Shown: one piece after another, positions 1-7,483 of the stretch | Layout: every line of letters begins with the position of its first letter | How positions within the stretch are numbered: position 1 is the stretch's first letter | DNA from: Clostridium aciditolerans | GTDB taxonomy: Bacteria; Bacillota; Clostridia; Clostridiales; Clostridiaceae | Direction of reading: 5' to 3' | NCBI RefSeq assembly: GCF_016316925.1 | Contig: NZ_JAEEGB010000007.1 | Location: forward strand, 102,773-166,772 | Length of the DNA: 64,000 bases | Position numbers and translations under genes: made by a program | The notes under the pieces: model-generated | Databases searched by the model: none | Seen by the model: only the letters and a program-made list of their open reading frames with translations | What the model was told of the DNA's origin: nothing

Positions 1-11
1 TTTAATAAAAT

Positions 12-43
12 AAAGCTGCATTTTATTTTTATACTGCAGCTTT
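12..43 (-). terminator. Terminator after the small XRE regulator
   Basis: A 9-bp perfect stem (AAAGCTGCA / TGCAGCTTT) lies just past the stop codon of the minus-strand regulator. It is followed on that strand by a T-rich tail, as expected of an intrinsic terminator. Confidence 0.75.
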
Positions 44-67
44 ACAAATATATTTCCTACTAGCTTT

Positions 68-289
68 CTAAGCACTTATTATCAAATCATCAACTTTACA
101 TCCTAGTATTCTTGCAAGGACAACAACTTTATCAAAACTCGGATTTTTCTTATCCCCTCTCTCAAGTTCTTCTAAATAAGATTTTGAAATAGAAGTTTTA
201 TACTTTTTGTCTTTCGTGAGATTTTGAATATCCAAGGTTGTATATCCAAGGTTTAATCTAATTTCACGAATTTTTTTGCCATTTAACAT
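68..289 (-). CDS. Small XRE-family helix-turn-helix regulator
   Basis: This 73-residue protein is essentially one Cro/C1-type helix-turn-helix domain. It opens with GKKIREIRLNLGYT, has the recognition-helix pattern SISKSYLEELERGDKKNPSFD, split as ISKSYLEELERG then KKNPSFDKV, and ends with the usual hydrophobic VLARILGCKVDDLI helix. There is no sensor or oligomerisation domain, so it is probably a DNA-binding regulator of a nearby or own promoter. It is transcribed away from the small gene at 461, leaving a 170-bp divergent region. The start is an ATG with an AGGGGG ribosome site. The target is unknown. Confidence 0.85.
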   Translation of the reverse strand: MLNGKKIREIRLNLGYTTLDIQNLTKDKKYKTSISKSYLEELERGDKKNPSFDKVVVLARILGCKVDDLIISA

Positions 290-460
290 AAGAAAACCCC
301 CTATTCAGTTATGAAAATCCTTAATACAATTATAACTCTTTTTTATTAAAAGTTATAGCAAATTTTACTATTTTAGAACCAACTTGTCCTAAATAAAAGA
401 ATATATTTTAAGCCAAAAGGGTAAATTATTATTGTATATAATTTATGTGGAGGTGCTCAA

Positions 461-631
461 ATGGATAACAATAAAAGCCACTTAAAGACAGACCAAAAAT
501 CCAATGCTGAACTTAGAAAAATGTACCCAAAAGATGGTGCTAATATAGGAATAATAAATGGTGAAAAAATTGGTTCCCATGAAAACGGCAACAAATTTAC
601 CAAACGTTCCAAACTATCACACAATCAATAA
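461..631 (+). CDS. Hypothetical 56-residue charged protein
   Basis: An ATG six bases after a perfect GGAGGTG ribosome site opens a 56-codon frame ending in TAA. The product is very hydrophilic, rich in Lys, Asn, Gly and Ser, with no Cys, membrane segment or signal peptide (MDNNKSHLKTDQKSN at the start, KFTKRSKLSHNQ at the end). I do not recognise the family. The strong ribosome site and codon use typical of the window support a real gene. It may be a sporulation-associated small protein, but nothing in the sequence shows that. Confidence 0.65.
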   Translation: MDNNKSHLKTDQKSNAELRKMYPKDGANIGIINGEKIGSHENGNKFTKRSKLSHNQ

Positions 632-799
632 ACCTTGTTATATATAACATAATGTATTGCTATTCATATATAATATGTATTTACCTTCAAGATATAGGAT
701 ATACTTAAAAAAGTATGTCCTTTGTTTTTCTATTCCTCTGCAGACATATTCTACTTTTTTGTAGTATAATGTATTAGACAAAATAAAGAGGTGGTTTTT

Positions 800-1789
800 A
801 TGAAAGATAAAATTCTCCATTTGCTCAGAGAGAATGAGAAAAATTTTATATCTGGACAATTAATAAGTGAAAAGCTTGGAGTTAGCCGTACCGCTATATG
901 GAAATACATGAATGCTTTAAAAGAAGAGGGATACCATATAGAATCTATCTCCAAAAGAGGTTATAAACTACTATCATCTCCAGACTTATTGACCTTTGAA
1001 GAAATAAGTAATAGTTTAAATACCAAGTATATAGGAAAAAATATTATGTACTTTCAGACCATTGAGTCAACAAATAATAAGGCAAAAGAATTGGCAAATC
1101 ATTTAAGCAATGGTACTGTTATTATAAGTGAAGAACAGACTTTAGGCCGAGGCAGGCTTGGGCGTGTTTGGACATCTCCTAAATATAAAGGAATTTGGAT
1201 GTCTATTGTGTTGAAACCAGACATAGATCCACAGAGTGTTGCTATGGTAACTCAAATAGGCGCAGCTGCTGTAGTTAAAACTCTTAGTGAACTTGGTATA
1301 CAAACTTATATTAAATGGCCAAATGACATAATCTTGAATGGCAAAAAAGTTTGTGGAATACTTACTGAAATGAGTGGAGAAATAAATAAGGTAAATTATA
1401 TAGTTATGGGTATAGGTATAAACGTTAATATAGATAAAGAAGAATTTCCTGAAGAATTAAAGAACATAGCTACTTCCCTAAGTTGTGAAATAGGAACTAA
1501 AGTAAACAGAAAAGAAATAGTTACTAATTTATTAAATAATTTTGAAGCTCTATATGATGAGATTATACATAAAAATAGCATTGAAAGTTCTATAAAAATT
1601 TGTAGAGAAAATTCTATTTTAATTGGTAAAGAAGTAAGAATTATAAAAAGAAATCAAGAACACTTTGGAAAAGCTATTAATTTAAGCAATACCGGGGAAC
1701 TAATAGTTCAATACCCTGATGGGTCTGTAGAAGAAGTAATATGCGGAGAAGTTTCTATAAGAGGTCTTAATGGAAATTATACACCTTAG
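800..1789 (+). CDS. birA: Bifunctional biotin ligase / biotin repressor BirA
   Basis: BirA joins biotin to the carboxyl carrier proteins of biotin enzymes through biotinyl-AMP and, when loaded, represses biotin genes. The 329-residue protein has an N-terminal winged helix (about residues 1-60, LGVSRTAIWKYMNAL), the catalytic core with GRGRLGRVW near residue 117 and KWPNDI near 172, and a small C-terminal SH3-like domain. An alternative GTG start lies three codons upstream, but it overlaps the AGAGGTGG ribosome site, so the ATG at 800 is preferred. The N-terminal DNA-binding domain makes it a Class II, regulatory enzyme. A matching operator lies in front of bioY 1.7 kb away, which strongly suggests BirA controls biotin uptake here. 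Confidence 0.96.
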   Translation: MKDKILHLLRENEKNFISGQLISEKLGVSRTAIWKYMNALKEEGYHIESISKRGYKLLSSPDLLTFEEISNSLNTKYIGKNIMYFQTIESTNNKAKELANHLSNGTVIISEEQTLGRGRLGRVWTSPKYKGIWMSIVLKPDIDPQSVAMVTQIGAAAVVKTLSELGIQTYIKWPNDIILNGKKVCGILTEMSGEINKVNYIVMGIGINVNIDKEEFPEELKNIATSLSCEIGTKVNRKEIVTNLLNNFEALYDEIIHKNSIESSIKICRENSILIGKEVRIIKRNQEHFGKAINLSNTGELIVQYPDGSVEEVICGEVSIRGLNGNYTP

Positions 1790-1808
1790 TATAGGGTAAT
1801 AGGACCGG

Positions 1809-2045
1809 GACCGAAAGTTAACTTATATAAAGGGATATGTTTCCAAAGGCTGAAGGTAGATTTAAAAACTTTGTGCCAATCTTAGCGAAGAGTTTTAAGA
1901 CAACCTTAGAACTTAGATAGTGTCTGAGCGTAGCGAGTTTATCTAAGTCTTAGGTCGTCTAAAACTTAAGCTTTAGATTGGCTAAAAGTTTTTAACGGAC
2001 TGAAGCTTTGGAAACATATCCCGGGGTATAAGTTAACTTTCGGCC
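1809..2045. repeat. Long intergenic palindromic element, copy 1
   Basis: The ends are inverted repeats: GACCGAAAGTTAACTTAT on the left and AAGTTAACTTTCGGCC on the right. Inside, GGGATATGTTTCCAAAGGCTG pairs with a right arm reading GAAGCTTTGGAAACATATCCC, split here as GCTTTGG and AAACATATCCC, and further arms (GCCAATCTTA / TAGATTGGC) continue inwards. The whole stretch could fold as one hairpin of about 235 nt. The same ends recur near 8.7, 44.85 and 58.15 kb. It holds no open frame and is always intergenic. I read it as a MITE- or REP-like non-coding repeat. Confidence 0.75.
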
Positions 2046-2073
2046 TAGTACTTCTATATAGATAAATGTGCTT

Positions 2074-2141
2074 AAAAGTTGGCTTATTCTTAATTAAATA
2101 CATTGATATACAAGGCTTCTAATGAAGGAATAAGTCAACTT
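2074..2141. repeat. Second inverted repeat next to copy 1
   Basis: AAAAGTTGGCTTATTCTT and AAGGAATAAGTCAACTTT form an imperfect stem of about 17 bp with a loop near 30 nt. It could act as a terminator region for birA or be a degraded relative of the neighbouring element, whose copy at 8.7 kb also contains TTGGCTTA / TAAGTCAA arms. No gene lies in 2142-2244. Confidence 0.55.
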
Positions 2142-2244
2142 TATAGTTAAGAAATCTATATAAGGCTTAAAAGTTTGCATATTATATTCCATATATCTAA
2201 ATTTTATCTTATATTTAACGCCATCACAAATCTTAAAAACTTAT

Positions 2245-2601
2245 TTATAAATTTACAACAACGAATAGTACTCCAATATGCATCAACTGGTCAATTAGGT
2301 TAACTATAACAAATTCTAAAGACATCTCTTTATATCTAATCATATAGCATTTTACATAATCAATAGCAAAATGACTTAGAAAAATTATTAAAAATCTATA
2401 TATATTAAATGATTGAAAAAATATCAAGGTTAACCCAATTGGTAAACTATATAATGCTGCATGTAAAGCTAAATATTTCAAAGCTTGTCTCTTTAATTTT
2501 GATAGATCTCCTCCTTTAAGAAGCCTACTTAAAATAGCATTTCTCTGCAGAAATATATCTCCAACAATATGTGAAAATACTAGTAGTATATATATTTTCA
2601 T
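2245..2601 (-). CDS. DUF3307-family small membrane protein
   Basis: The 118-residue protein is almost entirely hydrophobic, with about three or four predicted membrane segments. It carries the family pattern HIVGDIFLQ near the N-terminus, a central LALHAALYSLPIG segment and HFAIDYVKCYMIR towards the end. These conserved His and Asp residues in membrane segments match DUF3307. The biochemical role of the family is unknown. The gene stands alone, with an AGGGGATT ribosome site before its ATG. Confidence 0.8.
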   Translation of the reverse strand: MKIYILLVFSHIVGDIFLQRNAILSRLLKGGDLSKLKRQALKYLALHAALYSLPIGLTLIFFQSFNIYRFLIIFLSHFAIDYVKCYMIRYKEMSLEFVIVNLIDQLMHIGVLFVVVNL

Positions 2602-2886
2602 ATCTAATCCCCTATTTAATTACTCATTATAAATTTCTATAAATATTATTGCATTAAATAAGATGCTATTCAAGCTATTTATCCAATACTCTATTTTCTA
2701 TCTTATTTATATTTAATTTATGTATAGTTTTAAGTTGTTAAGTTAGTTTACTTTTAATATTACTTTACATAATATTTGAATTGTTAACTAATAAAATATA
2801 GAATTTATATTTAGGCATCTGAAAGAAAATAGCAATTCAAAATATACTAGTTATTTTTTGAAGACGCCTTAAATCTCTATAACTTT

Positions 2887-2923
2887 AAAAGGCAAACATC
2901 TGTCAAAAGATGTTTGCCTTTTA
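2887..2923 (-). terminator. Terminator after bioY
   Basis: AAAAGGCAAACATCT and AGATGTTTGCCTTTT form a 15-bp perfect stem with a short GTCAA-type loop just beyond the bioY stop codon. The poly-A flank on the plus strand gives the U-run on the bioY strand. Confidence 0.9.
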
Positions 2924-2928
2924 AAATC

Positions 2929-3483
2929 CTATACTAACGCAGCTCTTTTTAAAGTCGGTATTATCCTATATGAAAGTACAGTTGTTACTAAACATTTTGC
3001 TAAGTCTCCTGGAATGAAAACTAAACACCCTGCCTTTAAAGCGCTATAAATTGTTATCTTTGCGCCTACTACATATTTAAGCACAACATAAAGATAAGGA
3101 ACTCCTATTGCATAAGATATTACTAAGCCAATTAAAGTAGCAATAAATAATCTTTTTAAACTTGGTCTATCTGTAGTCTCTGATATTTTTCCTACAACAT
3201 ATGAGGCAACAATAAATCCAATTAAGTATCCAAAAGTAGGCTTAAATATATATGAAATTCCCCCACCAGCAGTAAATACCGGAATACCTATGAGTCCTAT
3301 TACAACATAAACAATCTGCGAAAGAGCTCCAAGCCTTGAGCCTAATAAAATACCAGATAAAGCTACAAATAGAAACTGAAGTGTTATAGGTGCTGAGCCG
3401 ATAGGTATTTTTATAAATGCTCCTATTGCTGACAATGCTGCGAACATTGATACTAAAATAATATCTCTTGTTTTAATTTTCAT
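2929..3483 (-). CDS. bioY: BioY, biotin-specific substrate-binding subunit of an ECF transporter
   Basis: BioY is the membrane S-component that captures biotin for the energy-coupling-factor transporter. The 184-residue protein has about six membrane helices and the family segment IKIPIGSAPITLQFLFVALSG, given here as IPIGSAPITLQFLF followed by ALSGILLGSRLG, plus a GGGISYIFKPTFGYLIGF block typical of BioY. A longer frame begins 13 codons upstream, but a GGAGG site sits directly before the internal ATG at 3483 and the extension would cover the operator leader. No EcfA/EcfT genes are adjacent, so it probably uses shared energising subunits. The promoter overlaps a BirA operator, so high biotin should switch it off. 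Confidence 0.95.
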   Translation of the reverse strand: MKIKTRDIILVSMFAALSAIGAFIKIPIGSAPITLQFLFVALSGILLGSRLGALSQIVYVVIGLIGIPVFTAGGGISYIFKPTFGYLIGFIVASYVVGKISETTDRPSLKRLFIATLIGLVISYAIGVPYLYVVLKYVVGAKITIYSALKAGCLVFIPGDLAKCLVTTVLSYRIIPTLKRAALV

Positions 3484-3511
3484 AATAACTCCTCCATAAA
3501 TGCAATTATTA

Positions 3512-3575
3512 TTGTAAACCATTAATAATATATCAGTTTACAATAATAATACTATAAATCTAAAGTCATTGTCAA
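3512..3575 (-). promoter_or_regulatory. bioY promoter with BirA operator
   Basis: On the minus strand a TTGACA box (3575-3570) and a TATTAT box (3551-3546) are 18 bp apart. Immediately downstream lies the dyad TTGTAAAC-N15/16-GTTTACAA (3543-3512), matching the known Firmicute BirA operator. Its place over the transcription start fits repression by biotinyl-AMP-loaded BirA, encoded at 800. Confidence 0.9.
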
Positions 3576-3738
3576 CTAACAATACCTTTTATAGGTAACA
3601 ATGCTTTTTTAATCTTTACTCTATATAAATAGGTAAATTTATATCACTATTACTATAATGTAAATATAGTAATATAATAAATTATAGCGAATATCATAGG
3701 TTAGATAGGATTTTAAAAATTTTTAGGAGGATTAAAAT

Positions 3739-4677
3739 ATGCATGTAATTGATTTTCACTGTGATACTATTCATGAATTACTAAAAAGTGAAAAAGATTC
3801 AAACCTATATAAAAATAATCTAAGTGTAGACATAGAAAAAATGAAGAAAGGCGGCTCTCTGGCTCAGTTTTTTGCTTTATATATTAATTTAGAAGAGACT
3901 AATAACCCCTTAGATACTTGTTTGAAAATGTTGGACAAATTTTATATAGAGCTGGATAAAAACAAGAAACATTTATCTTTAGCAACTAATTATAATGATA
4001 TTATTAAGAATAATTTAGAAAATAAAATATCTGCCTTTATTACCATTGAAGGTGGAGAAGCTTTAAATGGGAGTTTATATAACTTAAGAAATTTTCATAG
4101 ACTTGGAGTTAGCTTGATTACTTTAACATGGAATTTTCCAAATGAAATAGGTTTCCCTAATTGTAAGGAAGAATATATGAATAAAGGGTTGACTACTTTT
4201 GGTATAGAATTAGTTGAGGAATTGAATAGATTATGTATGCTTATTGACGTATCTCATCTATCTGATAAAGGCTTTTATGATGTAGCTAAATTTTCTAAAA
4301 AACCTTTTGTAGCCTCTCACTCTAATTCCCGTGCTATCACAAATCATCCAAGAAATCTTACAGATGATATGATTAAAGTTTTATCCGAAGCAGGTGGTAT
4401 AATAGGTATAAACTTTGAAGAATCCTTTTTAGGAACAAACTCTCCTGCTAGAATCTCTGATATGGTAAAACACATAAAACATATAAAAAACATTGGTGGA
4501 ATTGAAGTTATATCACTAGGTTCGGATTTTGACGGCATAGACATTCCAAGCGAAATAGAAAATATATCTCAAATGGGAAAACTTATAGATGAGTTGAAAA
4601 AAAATAGCTTTTCTGAGGAAGACATAGAAAAAATATTCTATAAAAATGCATTAAGAATAATTAAAGATGTATTGTAA
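3739..4677 (+). CDS. Membrane dipeptidase (peptidase family M19)
   Basis: Proteins of this zinc metalloenzyme family cleave dipeptides, including D-amino-acid-containing ones. The 312-residue length is normal. The metal-binding motif DFHCDT stands at residues 5-10, the bridging glutamate is in ITIEGGEAL near residue 105, and the conserved DVSHLSD, ASHSNSRAI and GSDFDGI motifs follow in order. No signal peptide is visible, so it is probably cytoplasmic as in other clostridia. The ATG has an AGGAGG site. It converges with the YhaM-like gene across a shared terminator. Confidence 0.93.
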   Translation: MHVIDFHCDTIHELLKSEKDSNLYKNNLSVDIEKMKKGGSLAQFFALYINLEETNNPLDTCLKMLDKFYIELDKNKKHLSLATNYNDIIKNNLENKISAFITIEGGEALNGSLYNLRNFHRLGVSLITLTWNFPNEIGFPNCKEEYMNKGLTTFGIELVEELNRLCMLIDVSHLSDKGFYDVAKFSKKPFVASHSNSRAITNHPRNLTDDMIKVLSEAGGIIGINFEESFLGTNSPARISDMVKHIKHIKNIGGIEVISLGSDFDGIDIPSEIENISQMGKLIDELKKNSFSEEDIEKIFYKNALRIIKDVL

Positions 4678-4680
4678 ACT

Positions 4681-4706
4681 AAAGACAAGCTACTTTGCTT
4701 GTCTTT
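4681..4706. terminator. Bidirectional terminator between dipeptidase and YhaM-like genes
   Basis: AAAGACAAGC and GCTTGTCTTT form a 10-bp stem with a 6-nt loop between two convergent genes. It overlaps the stop codon of the minus-strand gene. Confidence 0.8.
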
Positions 4707-5601
4707 ATACATATATTTTTCCTTCTATTCTTCTATCGTAATCAGACCAAGTATTTGGCTCAACACCTTCCCTTATTTGCCCTATTTTATTTAGGAAAGC
4801 ATCTACCTGATCTGCAAAGTGTACAATATGTGCTTCTTCTGTATTAGGCTTTTTAGGAGAACCATATTCTAGCTTTCCATGATGCTGAACTACGCATCCT
4901 TTAATTCTCTCTTTAAAATCTTCACTATATAAATCTGGATTATTGCTAAAGGCTTCCTCTAACATTTGTACACCTATAACGATATGTCCTTCCATCTCTC
5001 CTCTTAAAGTAAAAGAAAAAGGTCCATCAACAAAATACTCTACCGTTTTTCCTATGTCATGGAGCTTTGCCGCCAATATTGCAATCTCTTTATTTCTAGC
5101 ATTATACCTATACGCAAGCATTTTAGTAAGATACATTACATTTAAGGTATGCTCTGCTAATCCGCCTATATAATTATGATGTTGACTTACTCCTCCTATA
5201 CCTTTTTTAAATTTTTCTACAAACTCTTTATTACTGAAAAAATAGTTATTTAACTCCATACATTCTTTACTTTTAAATTCCTCTTGTGACATTTCTTCCA
5301 GTTCATTCATTATATCTTCTATTGGTCTATTTACATAAGGAAGATAATCTTCCATTAAAAATTCCTCAATTTTTTTAAATTCTTTTATTTCAAATATGTT
5401 TTCTAATACACCTTTTACCTTTATAACATCTCCTACTTTTAAAATATCCATCGAATCTGCTATTGATGCCTTGACATCTCCCGATTTATCTCCAATATAA
5501 GCAATAGTCTTCTCTTTGTCTCTAAAGAGTTTTTTCATTATCATAAAAGTTGAACTTACATTTTCTCCTGATTTAACTTCTTTTGCATATATGTTCTTCA
5601 T
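4705..5601 (-). CDS. YhaM-like 3'-5' exoribonuclease (OB-fold plus HD domain)
   Basis: YhaM-type enzymes trim single-stranded RNA or DNA from the 3' end. The 298-residue protein has an N-terminal OB-fold nucleic-acid domain (about residues 10-85, with DKSGDVKASI and VIKVKGVL) and a metal-dependent HD domain from about residue 145: HHNYIGGLAEHTLNV, then LAAKLHDIGKT and VQHHGKLEYGSP. An alternative start five codons upstream falls inside the ribosome-site region, whereas GAGGTG lies at the right distance from the ATG at 5601. Exact substrate is inferred from the family. Confidence 0.88.
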   Translation of the reverse strand: MKNIYAKEVKSGENVSSTFMIMKKLFRDKEKTIAYIGDKSGDVKASIADSMDILKVGDVIKVKGVLENIFEIKEFKKIEEFLMEDYLPYVNRPIEDIMNELEEMSQEEFKSKECMELNNYFFSNKEFVEKFKKGIGGVSQHHNYIGGLAEHTLNVMYLTKMLAYRYNARNKEIAILAAKLHDIGKTVEYFVDGPFSFTLRGEMEGHIVIGVQMLEEAFSNNPDLYSEDFKERIKGCVVQHHGKLEYGSPKKPNTEEAHIVHFADQVDAFLNKIGQIREGVEPNTWSDYDRRIEGKIYV

Positions 5602-5719
5602 TTCTTCACCTCTCATAAATTTTCATAATAATATATAAGTATAGCTATCTATTATTATGTATTGTTTCATTGAAAGTTATTAAAGGAAATATATTAATAA
5701 TTTTCATTAAATATTTTTA

Positions 5720-5748
5720 TTGACAGGTGGAAGATTAAATAATATAAT
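5720..5748 (+). promoter_or_regulatory. Promoter of the HesB-like selenoprotein gene
   Basis: A perfect TTGACA box (5720-5725) and a perfect TATAAT box (5743-5748) are 17 bp apart, about 46 bp before the start codon. This consensus sigma-A promoter suggests strong, steady transcription. Confidence 0.85.
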
Positions 5749-5794
5749 AAAATAAAAATATACCTATACCCCGTATATGTAAGGAGGTTGTATT

Positions 5795-6088
5795 ATGAAT
5801 ATAATTTTTGATGATAATACAAAAGAAGCTTTAGTAAAAAACTTGGAAGAAAAAAATAAATCTGCTGTTAGATTAATGGTTAGAGGTTTTGGATGAGGTG
5901 GCCCTATCTTAGGAGTTGCTCTGGATGAGCCAAGTGCAGAAGACGAAATAGTAACTGTTAATGGTGTAAAATTTGCCATTGAACCGGATTCTTCTTATCT
6001 ATTCGATAATTCAAAAATAGTTTATACTAAGGGGATTTTTGGAAAAGGCTTTAATGTTATTCCTGCTGGCGGCAATAAAGGTTGCTAA
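5795..6088 (+). CDS. HesB-like selenoprotein (in-frame UGA read as selenocysteine)
   Basis: The frame opens at an ATG behind an AAGGAGG site and runs 97 codons, interrupted only by TGA at 5894-5896 (codon 34). Before it stands VRLMVRGFG, and after it GGPILGVALDEPSAEDE, so the same fold continues across the stop. The residue is where A-type iron-sulfur carriers (IscA/HesB) have their first conserved cysteine, and the protein ends in GGNKGC with one terminal cysteine. HesB-like selenoproteins are a known prokaryotic family. A SECIS-like hairpin begins 19 nt after the UGA. Conventional gene calling would miss or split this gene. The function is probably redox or metal-cluster related, but is not established. 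Confidence 0.9.
5916..5933 (+). promoter_or_regulatory. SECIS-like hairpin of the HesB-like selenoprotein gene
   Basis: TTGCTC and GAGCCAA pair with one bulged C around the loop TGGAT. The loop GG lies 27 nt after the UGA. A short hairpin with G in the apical loop at this distance is what bacterial SelB recognises. Confidence 0.7.
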
Positions 6089-6102
6089 AAATCTATAAAA
6101 AC

Positions 6103-6131
6103 AGCTAATAACAAGATCTTTGTTATTAGCT
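6103..6131 (+). terminator. Hairpin after the HesB-like gene
   Basis: AGCTAATAACAA and TTGTTATTAGCT form a perfect 12-bp stem with a 5-nt loop starting 15 nt after the stop codon. The tail is only moderately T-rich, so termination may rely partly on the next hairpin. Confidence 0.75.
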
Positions 6132-6140
6132 GAAATTTTA

Positions 6141-6175
6141 AAAAAGCTGCAAACACATTGTGTTTGCAGCTTTTT
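6141..6175. terminator. Bidirectional terminator between selenoprotein and tRNA genes
   Basis: AAAAAGCTGCAAACA and TGTTTGCAGCTTTTT form a 15-bp perfect stem around CATTG. With A-runs on one side and T-runs on the other it can serve both the plus-strand gene and the minus-strand tRNA transcript. Confidence 0.9.
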
Positions 6176-6176
6176 A

Positions 6177-6251
6177 TGGTGACCCTTAGGGGAATCGAAC
6201 CCCTGTTACCACCGTGAAAGGGTGGTGTCTTGACCGCTTGACCAAAGGGCC
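6177..6251 (-). tRNA. tRNA-Glu (anticodon UUC), downstream copy
   Basis: The minus strand folds as a 75-nt cloverleaf with encoded CCA end: acceptor GGCCCUU / AAGGGUC, anticodon stem CCACC / GGUGG with loop CUUUCAC, and T-loop UUCGAUU. The anticodon UUC decodes GAA/GAG. It differs from its neighbour only by a compensated pair in the acceptor stem. Confidence 0.98.
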
Positions 6252-6286
6252 TTATCAAGTTATTTCAAAATTTTTATTGACATTTA

Positions 6287-6361
6287 TGGTGACCCATAGG
6301 GGAATCGAACCCCTGTTACCACCGTGAAAGGGTGGTGTCTTGACCGCTTGACCAATGGGCC
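6287..6361 (-). tRNA. tRNA-Glu (anticodon UUC), upstream copy
   Basis: Same 75-nt structure with anticodon UUC and encoded CCA, but the acceptor stem is GGCCCAU / AUGGGUC. It is transcribed before the other copy from a shared promoter. tRNA-Glu is also a substrate for the Glu/Gln transamidation system encoded near 24-28 kb and possibly a ligand of its T-box. Confidence 0.98.
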
Positions 6362-6403
6362 TTATTAATATTTATTACATATACCCTACTGAGCACAATA
6401 AGT

Positions 6404-6432
6404 ATAATATCTTATTTTCCCCCATATGTCAA
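6404..6432 (-). promoter_or_regulatory. Promoter of the tRNA-Glu pair
   Basis: Minus-strand TTGACA (6432-6427) and TATTAT (6409-6404) boxes with 17 bp between them lie about 43 bp before the first tRNA. Confidence 0.85.
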
Positions 6433-6494
6433 CATATTTTTTAATTTATTTAGTAATTTATTTAAAATTACTACAGTAGACATAACAATATTAG

Positions 6495-6881
6495 CTACTC
6501 TCTCCTTTTTCCACAGTAAGGACAATATTCAAAATTGCTATCTATCTCTCTGCCGCAATTTTTGCATTTATGCTGAATATTATTATTGTAATAACCATAC
6601 TCCATGGGTTTTAGATCCCAATAGGTAATCGCTTCTTCTTCTCCCCTTTCTGCCCTAATCCCCTTCTCCTTTGATATCTCATATATTGAATTGCAGCAAC
6701 TGCAAACTAAGTAGTATCTTTCATTCCATCTAAATATGGGAAGAAAAAATATATGAAAACATGAGTATACCTTAAACAATGTAAGTCCAGATACACCATC
6801 ACAATTTTTACAGGATAAATTTCTAATAGTTTTAATCTCTTTTTTCTTATCTTCTATACCAAAAATACCTACAAAAAACAC
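6495..6881 (-). CDS. Zinc-ribbon protein of unknown role
   Basis: The 128-residue protein has three Cys clusters: CKNC near residue 24, CSCC near 60 and a C-terminal zinc ribbon CKNCGREI then CPYCG around residues 106-124. Between the first two lies a hydrophobic stretch, VYSCFHIFFLPIF, perhaps a membrane-dipping or packed segment. The start is a GTG eight bases behind GGAGG. Zinc ribbons of this kind are common in clostridial hypothetical proteins and may bind nucleic acid or partner proteins. No operon partner points to a function. Confidence 0.75.
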   Translation of the reverse strand: MFFVGIFGIEDKKKEIKTIRNLSCKNCDGVSGLTLFKVYSCFHIFFLPIFRWNERYYLVCSCCNSIYEISKEKGIRAERGEEEAITYWDLKPMEYGYYNNNIQHKCKNCGREIDSNFEYCPYCGKRRE

Positions 6882-6914
6882 TGCTGTTACCTCCTAGTAC
6901 TATCAAGTGATTCT

Positions 6915-7003
6915 TAGGTTCAGATGGAGTTTGCTTATAAGGATGATTTTCTCCATCTGAACCTTATTAACAGTATTCTTAGTGTCTTTAGCACTTAGAA
7001 TAC
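6915..7003. repeat. Two consecutive hairpins
   Basis: AGGTTCAGATGGAG pairs with CTCCATCTGAACCT, then GTATTCTTAGTG pairs with CACTTAGAATAC. Neither is followed by a clear T-run. They stand at the edge of the tandem repeat block and may be part of the same repeated element. Confidence 0.7.
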
Positions 7004-7059
7004 GTTATCCTTTAGGGGAAGAACTTATCCAGGCGCGTAGCAGTGCTTATCCCTCAGTT

Positions 7060-7262
7060 AAGCAGAGAGCCTAAATCTTAAGCAGGCATCCAAAATCTTA
7101 AGTAGGCATCCAAAATCTATGATTTTGAGATGATCACTTACACAGAGTGCTGATTTTGAGATGATCGCTTACACAGCGTGCTGATTTTGAGATGATCGCT
7201 TACACAGCGTGCTGATTTAGTGCGAATCGCTTACTCCTTCGAGAATAGGAGAAGGAGTTTCA
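7060..7262. repeat. Tandem 31-bp repeats with flanking repeat core
   Basis: Three head-to-tail 31-bp units start at 7121, 7152 and 7183, each beginning GATTTTGAGATGATC and ending in GTGCT; a fourth is partial. Before them stand two units of about 20 bp (GTAGGCATCCAAAATCT and variant). The segment ends in a hairpin (CTCCTTC...GAAGGAG). A reverse-complement copy of the same order of units lies at 59638-59732, and a shortened one at 8800-8871. No spacers exist between units, so this is not a CRISPR array. Confidence 0.85.
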
Positions 7263-7455
7263 TACAAAAATGGGGGTGTTAGCAATGGTAGCGATCGGAT
7301 AAAAACTTCTATAACTTATATAGTGCCAAACTTCATATATAAAAATTCCAACATATATTTTAACATAAGAGTTCTACTTTATCTATTGTTTATAGGCTAA
7401 TTTTTGGCCTTATACCTCAATAATTATAAAAAACTAATGCAGTTTTGCATAAAAA

Positions 7456-7483
7456 TTGATATAAGGTTATCATAATATATAAT
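7456..7483 (+). promoter_or_regulatory. Promoter of iadA
   Basis: TTGATA and TATAAT boxes 16 bp apart, about 36 bp before the start codon. Confidence 0.65.

Noticed and set aside
5894-5896. In-frame TGA as evidence of a pseudogene
   Set aside because: Reading frame, fold and ribosome site continue across it, it falls at a functional Cys position and a SECIS-like hairpin follows; the same is true for msrA at 59994.
6177-6361. tRNA-Glu pair as an integration site for a mobile element
   Set aside because: No integrase, attachment repeats or foreign genes beside it.
7121-7213. Three direct 31-bp repeats resembling a CRISPR array
   Set aside because: Units are adjacent with no spacers, and no cas genes are present in the window.
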